Below are positions 9,870 through 20,448 of a stretch of 64,000 nt of DNA, one piece after another. This DNA is from Bradyrhizobium glycinis (GTDB taxonomy: Bacteria; Pseudomonadota; Alphaproteobacteria; Rhizobiales; Xanthobacteraceae). The translations under genes were made by a program, and so were the position numbers. How positions within the stretch are numbered: the stretch's first letter is position 1; each line of letters starts with the position of its first letter. The DNA is taken from the NCBI RefSeq assembly GCF_016031655.1, contig NZ_JACCHQ010000001.1, forward strand, positions 62,001 to 126,000, in the 5' to 3' direction. The notes under the pieces are model-generated. The model worked only from the letters and a program-made list of their open reading frames with translations. It was not told the origin of the DNA and made no database searches.

Positions 9870-11264
9870 ATGGCCAACGCGCAGCTCCAATCCGTGCTCG
9901 ACCACATCGACAAGGATTTCGATAACAGCCTGGAGCGCCTGTTCTCGTTGTTGCGGATCAAATCGATCTCGGCCGATCCCGCCTTCGCCGATGATTGCAA
10001 GGCTGCCGCCGAGCATCTCGCCAAGGACATCGCCAGCCTCGGTGTTGCCACCGAGGTGAGGCCGACCGCGGGTCATCCCGCCGTCGTCGGCAAGACCGGC
10101 GCGGGCGCGCGGCCGCACGTGCTGTTCTACGGCCATTACGATGTGCAGCCGGTCGACCCGCTCGATCTCTGGCACCGTCCGCCGTTCGAGCCCGTCGTCA
10201 CCGATCATGCCGACGGTCGCAAGATCATCGTCGCGCGTGGCGCCGAGGACGACAAAGGGCAGGTGATGACGTTCGTCGAGGCCTGCCGCGCCTGGAAGAA
10301 GGTGACGGGCTCGCTGCCGGTCGACGTCACCTTCCTGATCGAGGGCGAGGAGGAGGTCGGCTCGAAGAACTTCGTGCCCTTCATCGAGGCCAACAAGGAC
10401 GAGTTCAAGGCCGATTACGTGCTGGTGTGCGACACCGGCATGTGGGACCGCAACACGCCGGCGATCACGACCTCGCTGCGCGGCCTGCTTTATGAAGAGC
10501 TCAAGATCACCGCCGCCAATCGCGATCTGCATTCCGGCGTGTTCGGCGGCACCGCGATGAACCCGATCCGCCTGCTCACGAAAATCCTGGGCGGCCTGTT
10601 CGACGACGACAACCGCATCACCATCCCCGGCTTCTATGACGGCGTGAAGGACACGCCGCCCGACATCCTGGAGCAGTGGAAGAAGCTCGATTTCACGCCC
10701 GAGACCTTTCTCAAGCCGGTCGGGCTGTCGCTCCCGGCCGGCGAGAAGGGCAGGCTGCTGGTCGAGCAGGCCTCGACGCGCCCGACCTGCGACGTCAACG
10801 GCATCTGGGGCGGCTATATCGGCGAGGGCTCCAAGACCGTGATCCCCTCGCATGCCTCGGCCAAGGTCTCGTTCCGCCTGGTCCAGGGCCAGGACCCGCA
10901 AAAGATCCGCAAGGCCTTCCGCGATTACGTGACGGCCCGCATTCCCGGCGACTGCAAGGTCGAGTTCGGCGACCATTCCGCCGCGCCTGCGGTCGCGCTC
11001 GACTGGACCATGAAGCCGCTCGCCGCCGCCAGCAAGGCGCTCACCGAGGAATGGGGCAAGGAGACCGTACTGATGGGCTCGGGCGCCTCGATCCCGATCG
11101 TCGCCGACTTCAAACGTACGCTCGGCCTCGACTCGCTGCTGGTGGGGTTTGGCCTCGACGACGACAACATCCACTCGCCGAACGAGAAATACGACCTGCA
11201 GAGCTTCCAGAAAGGCATCCGCTCCTGGGCAAGGATCCTCGCCGCACTGGCGGAGGTGAAATAG
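9870..11264 (+). CDS. M20-family dipeptidase/metallopeptidase
   Basis: A 464-residue M20 metallopeptidase of the dipeptidase (CNDP-like) branch, a cytosolic di-zinc hydrolase of small peptides. The metal and catalytic residues are in order: YGHYDVQPVDP (His and Asp) near residue 90, GAEDDKGQ (bridging Asp) near residue 125, EGEEEVGS (catalytic Glu-Glu) near residue 155, DTGMWD near residue 190, and DNIHSPNEKY (His) near residue 435. The lid domain starts with NRDLHSGVFGG near residue 220. No signal peptide is visible. The ATG follows an AGGATAGCAATC leader. Length and motif order match the family. Confidence 0.93.
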   Translation: MANAQLQSVLDHIDKDFDNSLERLFSLLRIKSISADPAFADDCKAAAEHLAKDIASLGVATEVRPTAGHPAVVGKTGAGARPHVLFYGHYDVQPVDPLDLWHRPPFEPVVTDHADGRKIIVARGAEDDKGQVMTFVEACRAWKKVTGSLPVDVTFLIEGEEEVGSKNFVPFIEANKDEFKADYVLVCDTGMWDRNTPAITTSLRGLLYEELKITAANRDLHSGVFGGTAMNPIRLLTKILGGLFDDDNRITIPGFYDGVKDTPPDILEQWKKLDFTPETFLKPVGLSLPAGEKGRLLVEQASTRPTCDVNGIWGGYIGEGSKTVIPSHASAKVSFRLVQGQDPQKIRKAFRDYVTARIPGDCKVEFGDHSAAPAVALDWTMKPLAAASKALTEEWGKETVLMGSGASIPIVADFKRTLGLDSLLVGFGLDDDNIHSPNEKYDLQSFQKGIRSWARILAALAEVK

Positions 11265-11277
11265 GCACGGTGCCGCA

Positions 11278-11365
11278 GGGTGGGCAAAGGCGCAACGCGC
11301 CGTGCCCACCACCTCTCTGAGATGACGAAGGAAGAAAACGTGGGCACGCTTCGCTTTGCCCACCC
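11278..11365. repeat. GTGGGCA-type inverted repeat
   Basis: GGGTGGGCAAAG at 11278-11289 pairs with CTTTGCCCACCC at 11354-11365 (12 bases), and shorter GTGGGCA/TGCCCAC pairs lie between them, giving nested hairpins. It starts 13 bases after the stop codon of the dipeptidase gene. It is probably a second intergenic palindrome family, distinct from the CGTCATTGCGAG repeat that follows. Confidence 0.7.
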
Positions 11366-11396
11366 TATGAGAGCATTTGCACGAAGACTCTATCCC

Positions 11397-11476
11397 CGTC
11401 ATTGCGAGCGCAGCGAAGCAATCCAGACTGTCTCCGCGGAGGAATTCTGGATTGCTTCGCTCCGCTCGCAATAACG
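11397..11476. repeat. Inverted repeat with 31-base arms (copy 2 of 3)
   Basis: Left arm 11397-11427 is identical to the left arms at 5510 and 20305. The right arm 11446-11476 has two changes (CGCTCC for CGCTGC and AATAACG for AATGACG), so this copy is slightly decayed. It lies between two convergent genes. Confidence 0.88.
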
Positions 11477-11486
11477 ACTCAAATAA

Positions 11487-11514
11487 AAACGCCGCCCGGA
11501 ATTGGGCGGCGTTT
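11487..11514. terminator. Bidirectional intrinsic-type terminator
   Basis: AAACGCCGCCC / GGAATT / GGGCGGCGTTT: a perfect 11-base stem with a 6-base loop, with A-rich sequence before it and TTTCATT after it, so it could end transcription in both directions. It sits between the dipeptidase gene (plus) and the class II aldolase gene (minus), which converge here. Confidence 0.85.
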
Positions 11515-11572
11515 CATTCCAATACGTGCAGAGGTAGTTCGTCGGAAACACTACCTCAATTTCGTGAAAATC

Positions 11573-12352
11573 TCAAGACCTGTAGCCGGGATTGACGCGG
11601 TCGAGCTTGCGCAGCAACGGCGGCCACACGAGATTGGTGGCGCGCAGCTCGGCGCGGTCGCGGTTGGACAAGAGTTCGGTGTTCTTCTCGATCGCGGTGT
11701 CGTCGACCGGATAGACCGGCGTGCCGAGCGCGCGCGTGCGCACCTGCATCGAGCAGGCGCGCTCGAGGTGGTACATGCGCTCGAACGCGGAGGCGACCGA
11801 GCGGCCGACCGTCAGCGTGCCGTGATTGCGCAGGAGCATGTGGTTGTGGTCGCCGAGATCCTTCTGCAGCCGCGGCCGCTCCTCGTGGTCGAGCGCGATG
11901 CCTTCATAGTCGTGATAGGCGAGGTCGTGGGTGACGAGCTGGGCGGTCTGGTTCAGGGGCAAGAGGCCTTCCGCGCTGCTCGACACCGCGGTTCCGTCGA
12001 GGGTGTGGAGATGCAGCACGCAGATCGCGTCCTCGCGCACCTCGTGGATCGCCGAATGGATGGTGAAACCGGCGGGGTTGATGCTGTACTCGCTCTCGGA
12101 GAGCTGATTGCCGTGCAGGTCGACCTTGACGAGGCTGGAAGCCGTGATTTCCTCGAACATCAGCCCGTAGGGATTGATGAGGAAGTGATGGTCGGGACCG
12201 GGCACGCGCGCGGAGATGTGGGTGTCGACCAGATCGTCCCAGCCGTACAGCGCGACCAGGCGATAGCATGCGGCGAGATCGACCCGTTGCTGCCACTCCG
12301 CCTCCGTCATGTTGGAGGGGACTTCCCTCAGGCGAGCTTCTGCTGGCGACAT
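11573..12352 (-). CDS. Class II aldolase/adducin-family protein
   Basis: A 259-residue class II aldolase/adducin domain protein, the zinc-dependent fold of fuculose-phosphate aldolases and related epimerases or decarboxylases. Visible family features: GWDDLVDTHISARVPGPDHHF with the substrate-binding region (residues 37-57), NPYGLMFEEITASSLVKVDL, the zinc ligands HLHT near residue 113, and the third ligand in RNHGTLTVG near residue 175. Substrate cannot be predicted; many alphaproteobacterial members of this length have none assigned. The frame starts MSPAEARLRE; a second ATG 14 codons in (MTEAEWQQRV) is a possible start. Confidence 0.88.
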   Translation of the reverse strand: MSPAEARLREVPSNMTEAEWQQRVDLAACYRLVALYGWDDLVDTHISARVPGPDHHFLINPYGLMFEEITASSLVKVDLHGNQLSESEYSINPAGFTIHSAIHEVREDAICVLHLHTLDGTAVSSSAEGLLPLNQTAQLVTHDLAYHDYEGIALDHEERPRLQKDLGDHNHMLLRNHGTLTVGRSVASAFERMYHLERACSMQVRTRALGTPVYPVDDTAIEKNTELLSNRDRAELRATNLVWPPLLRKLDRVNPGYRS

Positions 12353-12440
12353 GGCTGATCTCTCCGAACCTCGTTGTTGCGGAACAGGAGCGTAGTCGCG
12401 GGGGAGGCTTGCGGCAAGGCGCGAGGAGCGTGGCTGTCAA

Positions 12441-12514
12441 GCGTAGCCCGCATGGAGCGAAGCGGAATGCGGGGCCTCACGAGCGATCCCGGATTTCGCT
12501 TGCGCTCCATCCTG
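12441..12514. repeat. GTAGCCCGCATGGAGCGAAGCG-type palindromic repeat
   Basis: CCCGCAT and ATGCGGG pair around GGAGCGAAGCGGA, and a further partly complementary block ending GCGCTCCATCC follows. A related element with the same GATGGAGCGAAGCG core is at 57518-57600. It lies between the aldolase-like and GT39 genes. Confidence 0.65.
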
Positions 12515-12535
12515 GCCACGGTCGAGAGAAGATTA

Positions 12536-14185
12536 TTACGGCGCCGGGATCGACAGTAGGCTGGAAATGCTGCGGCCCCGGATGTCGTAGACGCGCGCGA
12601 ACACCACGTCGTCGCGCTTGATCTCGACCATGACCGGGGCGGTGAGGCCCTTGCAGTAGAATTCGCCGAGCGTCATGGCGAAATCGGCCGCGTTGGAATC
12701 CCAGCCGATGGTGAAGTCGGGCCCGAGCGCGACCTGGGCCGGGCGCTGCGGACCGCACACCGCGACCTTCCATTTGCGGTTGCCGGGCGGCACTTCCTGG
12801 CGCTCGACGAGCTGCTCGCGCAATCCGTCGGAGGCCTGCTTCAAGGCAAGGCCCCAATAATCCAGCATAAAGCGGTCGTCGGCGCCGCGCACGGTGCCGG
12901 CAATGTGGTTGAAGTGCGTGTACTGATAGGGGTGCAGCCGGATCATCTCGGCGAGCGACAGCGCGAGGCCGAAGCAGAAGGTGGCGAGCACGACCGGCTG
13001 CCAGGTGCGGTGATTGGCGCGCAGGCGCTCCATGGTCCAGGCGAAGGCGACGCCGCCGAGCACCGCCATCGGCGGGATCACGAAGACGAAATGGCGGATG
13101 CCGTTGTAGAGCGCCGGGCGCTTCACCATCGCGATCGCGAGCGGCAGGGTCGCAGCCAGCGTCAACATCAGGAGGATGGTCTTGCGGCGCGCCGGAACCT
13201 CGCGCCGCGGCAGCATGGCGAAGGTGCTGACGATCGCACCGCCCATCAGAACCAGCATGACCTCGGGCAGCTGCAGGGCGAACAGCGTCGGCAGATACGA
13301 CCAGGGCATGTCGGGCACCGACACGATCGCACCGTCGAACATTTCCTTCCACGGCTTCTCGAAGAAATGCGAGAAGTAGGTCAGCGCCTCGAAGGGATTG
13401 CCGGGCTCCATGATCGACCACGGCCAGATCAGGCCCATCACGAGGTAGCCGAGCACGAGGCCGGGCAGCAGCACATAGACGACGTGGGCGAAGCGGCGAA
13501 CCGACTCGCGCAGACCTTCGGTGCGCAATTCCTCCAGGAACAGCGGCACGAAGCCGACCACGGCGTAGACGAGCGCAAGTCCGCCGAGAACACGGCAGCC
13601 GAGCGAAAGGCCGGCCCCCAAGCCGACGATCAGGATCGTGCGCGGCGATGGCTGCGGATATTCCTCGGCGAGCCGGACGAGGCCGAGCATCAGGACGATC
13701 ATGGCGACCGCGAAGGGTGCATCCTTCGGGTTCATGAACATGTGGCCGTAAAAGATCGGGCAGAGCGCAAGCAGAAGCAGCGCGGCAAGACCCGCGAGTG
13801 GTCCGCCGATGCGGCGGCCGAGCCGCCACGTTACGGCAAGCCCGATCACGCCGACGATGGCGCCGACCAGACGGCGGGTCTCGAACAGCTCGAGCGGAAT
13901 GACCTTGTGCAGCAGGGCCGCGACCATGTCGAAGCCGCCACCATACATGTAGAGATTGGCGAAGGAGAGCGCCGCGGTGTCCTTGAAACCGGAACCGAAC
14001 ATGCGCAGCAGCAGGTCGGCATATTCGGCGTGGGTGTAGTCGTCCCAGCCGAGCCCGTAATCGCGGAAGGTCAAGCCCGCAATGACGGCGACCGCGGCCA
14101 GCACCAGTATGGCGAGATCGTCGCAAGTCCGTTCGATCGAGCGCCGCTGAGGCGTGTCGATCGCCGAAGTCGTGATGGATGTCAT
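12536..14185 (-). CDS. GT39-family membrane glycosyltransferase
   Basis: A 549-residue protein of the GT39/ArnT-like superfamily, using polyprenyl-phosphate sugars at the periplasmic face of the inner membrane. After a first transmembrane helix (about residues 27-43) comes the acidic catalytic loop GLGWDDYTHAEYADLLL near residues 49-65. A second loop with FMNPKDAPFAVAM follows, and about eleven more hydrophobic segments are seen. The C-terminal ~130 residues form a soluble periplasmic domain (TVRGADDRFMLDYWGLALKQ onward). It starts MTSITTSAID. Sugar and acceptor are not predictable. It is transcribed alone, towards the palindromic repeat. Confidence 0.85.
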   Translation of the reverse strand: MTSITTSAIDTPQRRSIERTCDDLAILVLAAVAVIAGLTFRDYGLGWDDYTHAEYADLLLRMFGSGFKDTAALSFANLYMYGGGFDMVAALLHKVIPLELFETRRLVGAIVGVIGLAVTWRLGRRIGGPLAGLAALLLLALCPIFYGHMFMNPKDAPFAVAMIVLMLGLVRLAEEYPQPSPRTILIVGLGAGLSLGCRVLGGLALVYAVVGFVPLFLEELRTEGLRESVRRFAHVVYVLLPGLVLGYLVMGLIWPWSIMEPGNPFEALTYFSHFFEKPWKEMFDGAIVSVPDMPWSYLPTLFALQLPEVMLVLMGGAIVSTFAMLPRREVPARRKTILLMLTLAATLPLAIAMVKRPALYNGIRHFVFVIPPMAVLGGVAFAWTMERLRANHRTWQPVVLATFCFGLALSLAEMIRLHPYQYTHFNHIAGTVRGADDRFMLDYWGLALKQASDGLREQLVERQEVPPGNRKWKVAVCGPQRPAQVALGPDFTIGWDSNAADFAMTLGEFYCKGLTAPVMVEIKRDDVVFARVYDIRGRSISSLLSIPAP

Positions 14186-14513
14186 GGCTATCGGTGCCCC
14201 GGAATCCCCTTTTGGCCCTGCTGGCGCGCGCGGGCCTCAACCCCGGACTCCCTATAGCGCAGTTCCATTACCAAGTAATTGGGCATTATGGCTAAATTCC
14301 TGATGCGACGCAGCAATTCCGGTTGGCACCAATTCAGACGACTTGCGAGCAGCTTTAGCAGTAGCGAGCCCCGGCTGAAGGGAATGTGAATAAGTCCCTG
14401 ATTTCCTTCCCTTTAGGAACACCGCCCAGAATTGGCCGTTGGCGTGGAACAGCGTAAGACGGTATCGTGGCGTAGCGGTTCTCGCGCGTGATGCGCGGCC
14501 GGGGGTGAGTTCG
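14186..14513. other. Divergent intergenic region
   Basis: This 328-base stretch lies between the divergent GT39 gene and the proline-rich membrane protein gene. It ends in a GGGGGTGAG ribosome-binding site for the plus-strand gene. I see no hairpin or recognised operator and no additional gene. Confidence 0.5.
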
Positions 14514-15380
14514 ATGAACTTGGCATTGCTGATCGTGGGGATTTGCGCCGTGCTGGCGGGTCTCCTCGCGGTGATTTTCGGCATGACGATCAGGGAATTC
14601 ACCCTCGGTGGGACCCTCATAATCTCCGGTACCATTGGCGTCTGCTCCGGAATGTTACTGGTCGGCCTGCATCTGGTGCTGCTCGAGCTCAGGGGCATCG
14701 CGCGCCGGCTGGCCGGTGCGGTCGCGCCCTCCGAGGTTCGGGTCAGGCCGGCGCTTCCGGGCCTCGCCGTGCCTGGCGCAGTCGCGCCCGAGCCCGTGCC
14801 CGCTGCGGCGGCGAGAGCCGAGCCGGCGCCGCCGCCACCGCCCGCAAGTCCGCCGCCATGGCGAAGCGAAGCTGCACCGCGCGAGCGTCCGCGTGCCGAG
14901 GCACCGCAGCAGGAGCCGGAAGCCCCGATACCGCCTCCCGCTCCGGAAGCGCCGCGCCGGCGCAACCTGCTGTTCGCCTCGACCTCGCGCAAGGCGCGCG
15001 AGCGCGCGGAGGCAGAATCCACTGAAATTGGCCCGCCGCCCGCGGAGGCCAGTGAGGCCCCGAACCTTTCGCCACCTGCGAGCTTCGACGTGGCCTGGCC
15101 GAAGCCGGATCGTGCGCGCCCGCCGGAGCCGCCGGCCGCTCCGCGCCGTCCGACTCCGCCGCCGCGCTCGCCGTCGACGTTCGCGGAGACCGCTCCTGCG
15201 CCGGCACCGGAGCCGCCGCCGGTGGAGCCCGCACCCGTGACGGTGCTCAAGTCCGGCGTCGTCGATGGCATGGCCTATTCGCTCTATTCCGATGGTTCCA
15301 TCGAGGCGCAGATGCCGGAGGGCATGATGCGCTTTGCCTCGATCGACGAGCTCCGCGCCCATCTCGACCAGCGCGCTTGA
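14514..15380 (+). CDS. Proline-rich membrane-anchored hypothetical protein
   Basis: A 288-residue protein with two N-terminal transmembrane helices (about residues 3-24 and 31-55), then a long Pro/Ala/Arg-rich low-complexity segment (about 75-235) and a short conserved C-terminal unit of about 45 residues (VLKSGVVDGMAYSLYSDGS, then IEAQMPEGMMRFASIDELRAH). The last unit looks like a small folded domain tethered to the membrane by a flexible linker. The ATG at 14514 follows GGGGGTGAG; an upstream in-frame GTG/ATG at 14439 adds residues with no support. Function unknown. The high GC and Pro/Ala bias also make long false frames on the other strand. Confidence 0.75.
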   Translation: MNLALLIVGICAVLAGLLAVIFGMTIREFTLGGTLIISGTIGVCSGMLLVGLHLVLLELRGIARRLAGAVAPSEVRVRPALPGLAVPGAVAPEPVPAAAARAEPAPPPPPASPPPWRSEAAPRERPRAEAPQQEPEAPIPPPAPEAPRRRNLLFASTSRKARERAEAESTEIGPPPAEASEAPNLSPPASFDVAWPKPDRARPPEPPAAPRRPTPPPRSPSTFAETAPAPAPEPPPVEPAPVTVLKSGVVDGMAYSLYSDGSIEAQMPEGMMRFASIDELRAHLDQRA

Positions 15381-15526
15381 GGCGGTCCGCGCTGAAGTAA
15401 AGCGGCGCCTTTCGCCAGTAATCAGCGCATCGTCGTCAGTTGTCGTGTATCAGCCGAATGTATTCTTGACAGGGAATACTTCGGTGTCGTCAATCCCGTA
15501 GCCACGAGCGGACGAGGGAGGGGCGC

Positions 15527-15943
15527 ATGTCGGATGCGGGGGCGAAGAATTTCATCGAGCTGACTGCCAGCATCGTGTCGGCCTATCTCAGCAACAATCC
15601 GACGCCGGCGACCGAGATTCCGAACCTGATCAGTCAGGTGCACGGCGCCTTGGTGCGGGTCTCGTCAGGCCGCACCGAGACCGCGCCGCTGGAGCCGGCC
15701 AAGCCTGCGGTCTCGCTCAAGAAGTCGATCGCGCCCGATTATCTCGTGTGCCTCGAAGACGGCAAGCGTTTCAAGTCGCTGAAACGCCATCTGCGCACGC
15801 AGTACAATATGACGCCGGAGCAATACCGCGAGAAGTGGGGCTTGCCGGCCGACTATCCCATGGTCGCCCCGAACTATGCGGTGGCGCGCTCACAGCTGGC
15901 CAAGCAGATGGGCCTGGGGCAGCAGCAGCGGAAGCGGAAGTAA
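15527..15943 (+). CDS. MucR/Ros-family transcriptional regulator with altered zinc-finger ligands
   Basis: A 138-residue MucR/Ros-type regulator; in rhizobia these control exopolysaccharide, motility and cell-cycle genes by binding AT-rich DNA. The DNA-binding domain is residues 70-125, with YLVCLEDGKRFKSLKRHL, then MTPEQYREKWGLPADYPMVA and YAVARSQLAKQMGLGQ. In the Ros zinc finger the ligands are Cys-x2-Cys-x9-His-x4-His. Here the positions are Cys75, Asp78, His88 and Tyr93 (Gln92 just before), so only two classical ligands remain. Related proteins from Mesorhizobium are reported to fold with Asp in the second position or with no zinc at all. It converges with sufE. Confidence 0.9.
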   Translation: MSDAGAKNFIELTASIVSAYLSNNPTPATEIPNLISQVHGALVRVSSGRTETAPLEPAKPAVSLKKSIAPDYLVCLEDGKRFKSLKRHLRTQYNMTPEQYREKWGLPADYPMVAPNYAVARSQLAKQMGLGQQQRKRK

Positions 15944-15948
15944 GATTG

Positions 15949-16377
15949 CTATGACGCCTCGGCGAGCGCCTCTCGCGCATCGGTCTTGATGCGCTCGACC
16001 ATCGAGCGCAGGCCGTTGGAGCGCTGCGGCGTCAGATGGTCGCGGAAGCCGAACTCGTTGAACACGGCGATCGCGTCGGTGTCGAGGATCTCCCGCGGCG
16101 TGCGGCCCGAATACAGCGCCAGCACGATCGCGACCAGCCCGCGCACGATATGAGCGTCGCTGTCGCCGCGATATTTCAGGACCGGCTCGCCATTGCTGCG
16201 ATCGACCGTTTTCTGCAGCCAGACCTGGCTGACGCAGCCCTGCACCTTGTTCTCGGCCGAGTGTTCCGCCTCCGGCATCGGTTCCAAAGTGCGGCCGAGC
16301 TCGATGACGTACCGGTAGCGGTCGTCCCACTCGTCCAGAAGTTCGAAATTATCCCTGATTTCGTCGATCGTCGTCAT
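15949..16377 (-). CDS. sufE: SufE-family cysteine desulfuration protein
   Basis: A 142-residue SufE-like protein, which accepts persulfide sulfur from the cysteine desulfurase SufS for Fe-S cluster assembly. It starts MTTIDEIRDNFELLDEWDDR, and the active-site cysteine is in NKVQGCVSQVWL near residue 48. Other family segments are DSDAHIVRGLVAIVLALYSG and LTPQRSNGLRSMVERI. It is not next to other suf genes here, which is usual for stand-alone sufE copies in this group. Its stop lies 6 bases from the convergent mucR stop. Confidence 0.92.
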   Translation of the reverse strand: MTTIDEIRDNFELLDEWDDRYRYVIELGRTLEPMPEAEHSAENKVQGCVSQVWLQKTVDRSNGEPVLKYRGDSDAHIVRGLVAIVLALYSGRTPREILDTDAIAVFNEFGFRDHLTPQRSNGLRSMVERIKTDAREALAEAS

Positions 16378-16445
16378 ATCGGCCCGCAGTTCCCGTTAAG
16401 GCCAATATAGGGACGCGAAGCCCTGAAATCGATAGGGCTTGGACG

Positions 16446-16889
16446 CTAATTCGCCGGCCCTGGTCCGCGCCATTCGAGCGCAAGGTCGTCCTGGGTCAGG
16501 GTATCGCGCGGCGCCTCGCTCGCGGCAAGATCGCCTTCGCCGGCCAGCGCGATCGAGCCGGTATGGTCGGGCGCCTTCTTGTTGTCGTTCTTGCCGCCAT
16601 CGTTCTTGTCGTTGGTGATCTGCTCTTTCTTGTCGTTGATGATCTGATAGAGCTTCTTCGCGCCGTCCTGGGCGCGCTGGCCGATGATGGTCGCGGCCTG
16701 GCCGCCGACCTCGCAGGCCGCCGGCTGGCGCTTGCAGAACTGGGTCACGTCGGAAACGGCCGCGGTCGCGGCCTGTACCGCATCGGCGGCGCCGATCTGC
16801 GGCAGCTTCTCCGATTCGGGCGTCTTGTCCCGCGGCAGGAGCACCAGCACCAGCCCGAGCCAGAATGTGATGCGAAGCAGAAAGCGCAT
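16446..16889 (-). CDS. DUF5330-type hypothetical protein with N-terminal signal anchor
   Basis: A 147-residue protein starting MRFLLRITFWLGLVLVLLP, a clear signal anchor or signal peptide. The next block has the conserved pair of cysteines (TQFCKRQPAACEVGGQAA, residues about 48-65), which fits the DUF5330 pattern of alphaproteobacteria. A Lys/Asn/Asp-rich linker (KKEQITNDKNDGGKNDNKK) precedes a short C-terminal tail with DALEWRGP-like sequence (DLALEWRGPGPAN). Function unknown, probably periplasmic. The frame is open well upstream of this ATG, but the extension is unlike coding sequence. Confidence 0.75.
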   Translation of the reverse strand: MRFLLRITFWLGLVLVLLPRDKTPESEKLPQIGAADAVQAATAAVSDVTQFCKRQPAACEVGGQAATIIGQRAQDGAKKLYQIINDKKEQITNDKNDGGKNDNKKAPDHTGSIALAGEGDLAASEAPRDTLTQDDLALEWRGPGPAN

Positions 16890-17281
16890 CTTATCGACCT
16901 GTCCGTTAGGCTCCGCCCGCGGCGATCTCCCGCGGATGTCGGACCTAGCAATCCTCGATAAATCGCAAGTGATTGCCTTGAGCTTAATTCGCGGAAAATT
17001 GACGCAAGATTCTTCGGGAGCGACGTTCCGGTAAATTTTCGATTGACGCCCACACCGGTGTTTCTGCCGACTGCCCCGCATCCACCAATTCGAAACCATG
17101 CGGAGCGCGGTGAAACCCTGCGTTCACCATTCGCAGCGAAGACGTCGCCAAATCGTCTAAAAAGCTCCGCGATAACGCGGTGTCCGGCCACACGCTGTGC
17201 CGCCTTAGCACTCGTTTAAGGTCGCTCTGACACGGTGGCTCAACGACAAGGAGGCGTTCCGGCGCGTCTTCCAAGAGACGA
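16890..17281. other. Divergent intergenic region upstream of a histidine kinase
   Basis: A 392-base stretch between the DUF5330 gene (minus) and the histidine kinase (plus). It is more AT-rich than its neighbours around 16940-17045, which is where promoters for both directions might lie. I see no convincing operator, RNA or extra gene. Confidence 0.45.
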
Positions 17282-19160
<1,879 letters not shown>

Positions 19161-19168
<8 letters not shown>

Positions 19169-19889
19169 GAAGTCTGCCAAGGACGAAGCCGCCCCGCGCC
19201 GCCGTGGCGCCAAGGACAGTGCCAAGGCTGCGGTCATCGATGTCGAGACCGAGCGCAACCTCGTGATGCGCGTGCTGCTGCACAGCCCCAAGGACACGAT
19301 GGCAGGCCTCGTCGCCGTCGCTGCGATCGCCGCGATCGTTGCCAATGCGCTGTTCCTCCAGACCGGCCGGCACCCCGCGCCGATGTTCGGCACGGTGATC
19401 AATCTTCCCGCGCCGTCGTCCGTGCCGCTGTCGAATCCCATGCCGCGTCCGCGCCCCGTCGGCGCCGATACGTCGCCGCTCGAGCCGCGCGCGACCGAGT
19501 TCCGCGTCGAGCCCAAACCTGCCGAGCCAAAACCTGCCGAGCGTGCCGCCGAGAAGCCGGCCGAAAAGCCGGTCGACGCGACCGCCTCGACGCGCTCGAA
19601 CGATCCGATGACCAATCTGGTCAAGGCGACCACCTCGACACCGCCCGCGGCCCTGCGTCCGCCGGCGCCGATCCCGGCGCAAAGCCCGGCCGCACGCCGC
19701 ATTGCCGGCGTGCAGCGCGCGCTGTCCGAATATGGCTACGGCAATCTGAAGATCACGGGCAGCATGAGCAGCGAGACCCAGGCCGCGATCCAGAAGTTCG
19801 AGCGCGAGCACAAGATGCAGGTCACCGGGCAGGTCTCCGACCGCCTGCTGCGCGAGCTCGCCGCTGCGATCGGCCACCCGGTCGAATGA
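19161..19889 (+). CDS. Membrane-anchored peptidoglycan-binding domain protein
   Basis: A 242-residue protein translated from a GTG (MPKKSAKDEAAPRRRG) that overlaps the histidine kinase stop by 8 bases, suggesting translational coupling. A basic cytoplasmic N-terminus leads into one transmembrane helix (about residues 47-70, MAGLVAVAAIAAIVANALF), then a Pro/Glu/Ala-rich periplasmic linker with repeated PKPAEPKPAE, and a C-terminal PG-binding type 1 domain (about residues 172-240: RRIAGVQRALSEYGYGNLKI, then SSETQAAIQKFEREHKMQVT). It probably anchors to the cell wall and may serve as a partner of the sensor kinase; that link is inference from gene order. Confidence 0.85.
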
Positions 19890-19947
19890 TTGTCACGCTC
19901 GCGCGCAAGGCTGGTGCTGATGGTGGCACTGGCCTATCGTGCGATTC

Positions 19948-20292
19948 ATGCGTTTGAAATCCAATATATGGGTGGCGGCTTACCTCCGCCGCTGCCAGAC
20001 CGAAGGCGTGTTCGGCGCGGTGCGGCGTCGCGGTGCCGAGGAGGCAGGCGCGGTGTTCGTGAAGGTGTCGCTGCTGGACGGCAATGCCATGCTGTATGCG
20101 CCGGCGCCGCAGACCGTCTATGACGACGGTCGCCCCATCGATCGCTTCTTCGTGCCGGTCGCGCCGCAGCCTCTACCGGAGCACACGATCGAGGAGCGGC
20201 TGATCAAGGAAATCCGCTTCGATCCGGATGCTTGGATCGTCGAGACCGAGGACCGCGCCGGGCGGCATTTTCTGGAATTGGCGAAGGCGTAG
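19948..20292 (+). CDS. DUF1491 family protein
   Basis: A 114-residue protein starting MRLKSNIWVAAYLRRCQTEG, which is the characteristic DUF1491 N-terminus, followed by AGAVFVKVSLLDGNAMLYAP and a C-terminal IRFDPDAWIVETEDRAGRHF segment. The family is widespread in alphaproteobacteria with no known function. A GTG three codons upstream (19939) is also in frame, but the ATG fits the family start. Confidence 0.88.
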   Translation: MRLKSNIWVAAYLRRCQTEGVFGAVRRRGAEEAGAVFVKVSLLDGNAMLYAPAPQTVYDDGRPIDRFFVPVAPQPLPEHTIEERLIKEIRFDPDAWIVETEDRAGRHFLELAKA

Positions 20293-20304
20293 CTATGGGC
20301 CCAC

Positions 20305-20385
20305 CGTCATTGCGAGCGCAGCGAAGCAATCCAGAAACTTTTCCCCGGAGGGACTCTGGATTGCTTCGCTGCGCTCGCAATGACG
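20305..20385. repeat. Inverted repeat with 31-base arms (copy 3 of 3)
   Basis: Left arm 20305-20335 and right arm 20355-20385 are perfect reverse complements, and identical in the arms to the copy at 5510-5589; only the loop differs. It starts 12 bases after the DUF1491 stop codon and lies between convergent genes. Confidence 0.9.
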
Positions 20386-20448
20386 AGGTTGGAGCTCGTT
20401 TCGTGCCCAGCGCTCAGCGTCGCCGCCTATTGATGCCGCGTAAGCAAA

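Noticed and set aside
14252..15271. A Gly/Ala-rich minus-strand frame of 339 codons resembling PE_PGRS-like sequence
   Set aside because: It is the reverse complement of the Pro/Ala-rich linker in the plus-strand membrane protein, which has a ribosome-binding site, two helices and a conserved C-terminus.
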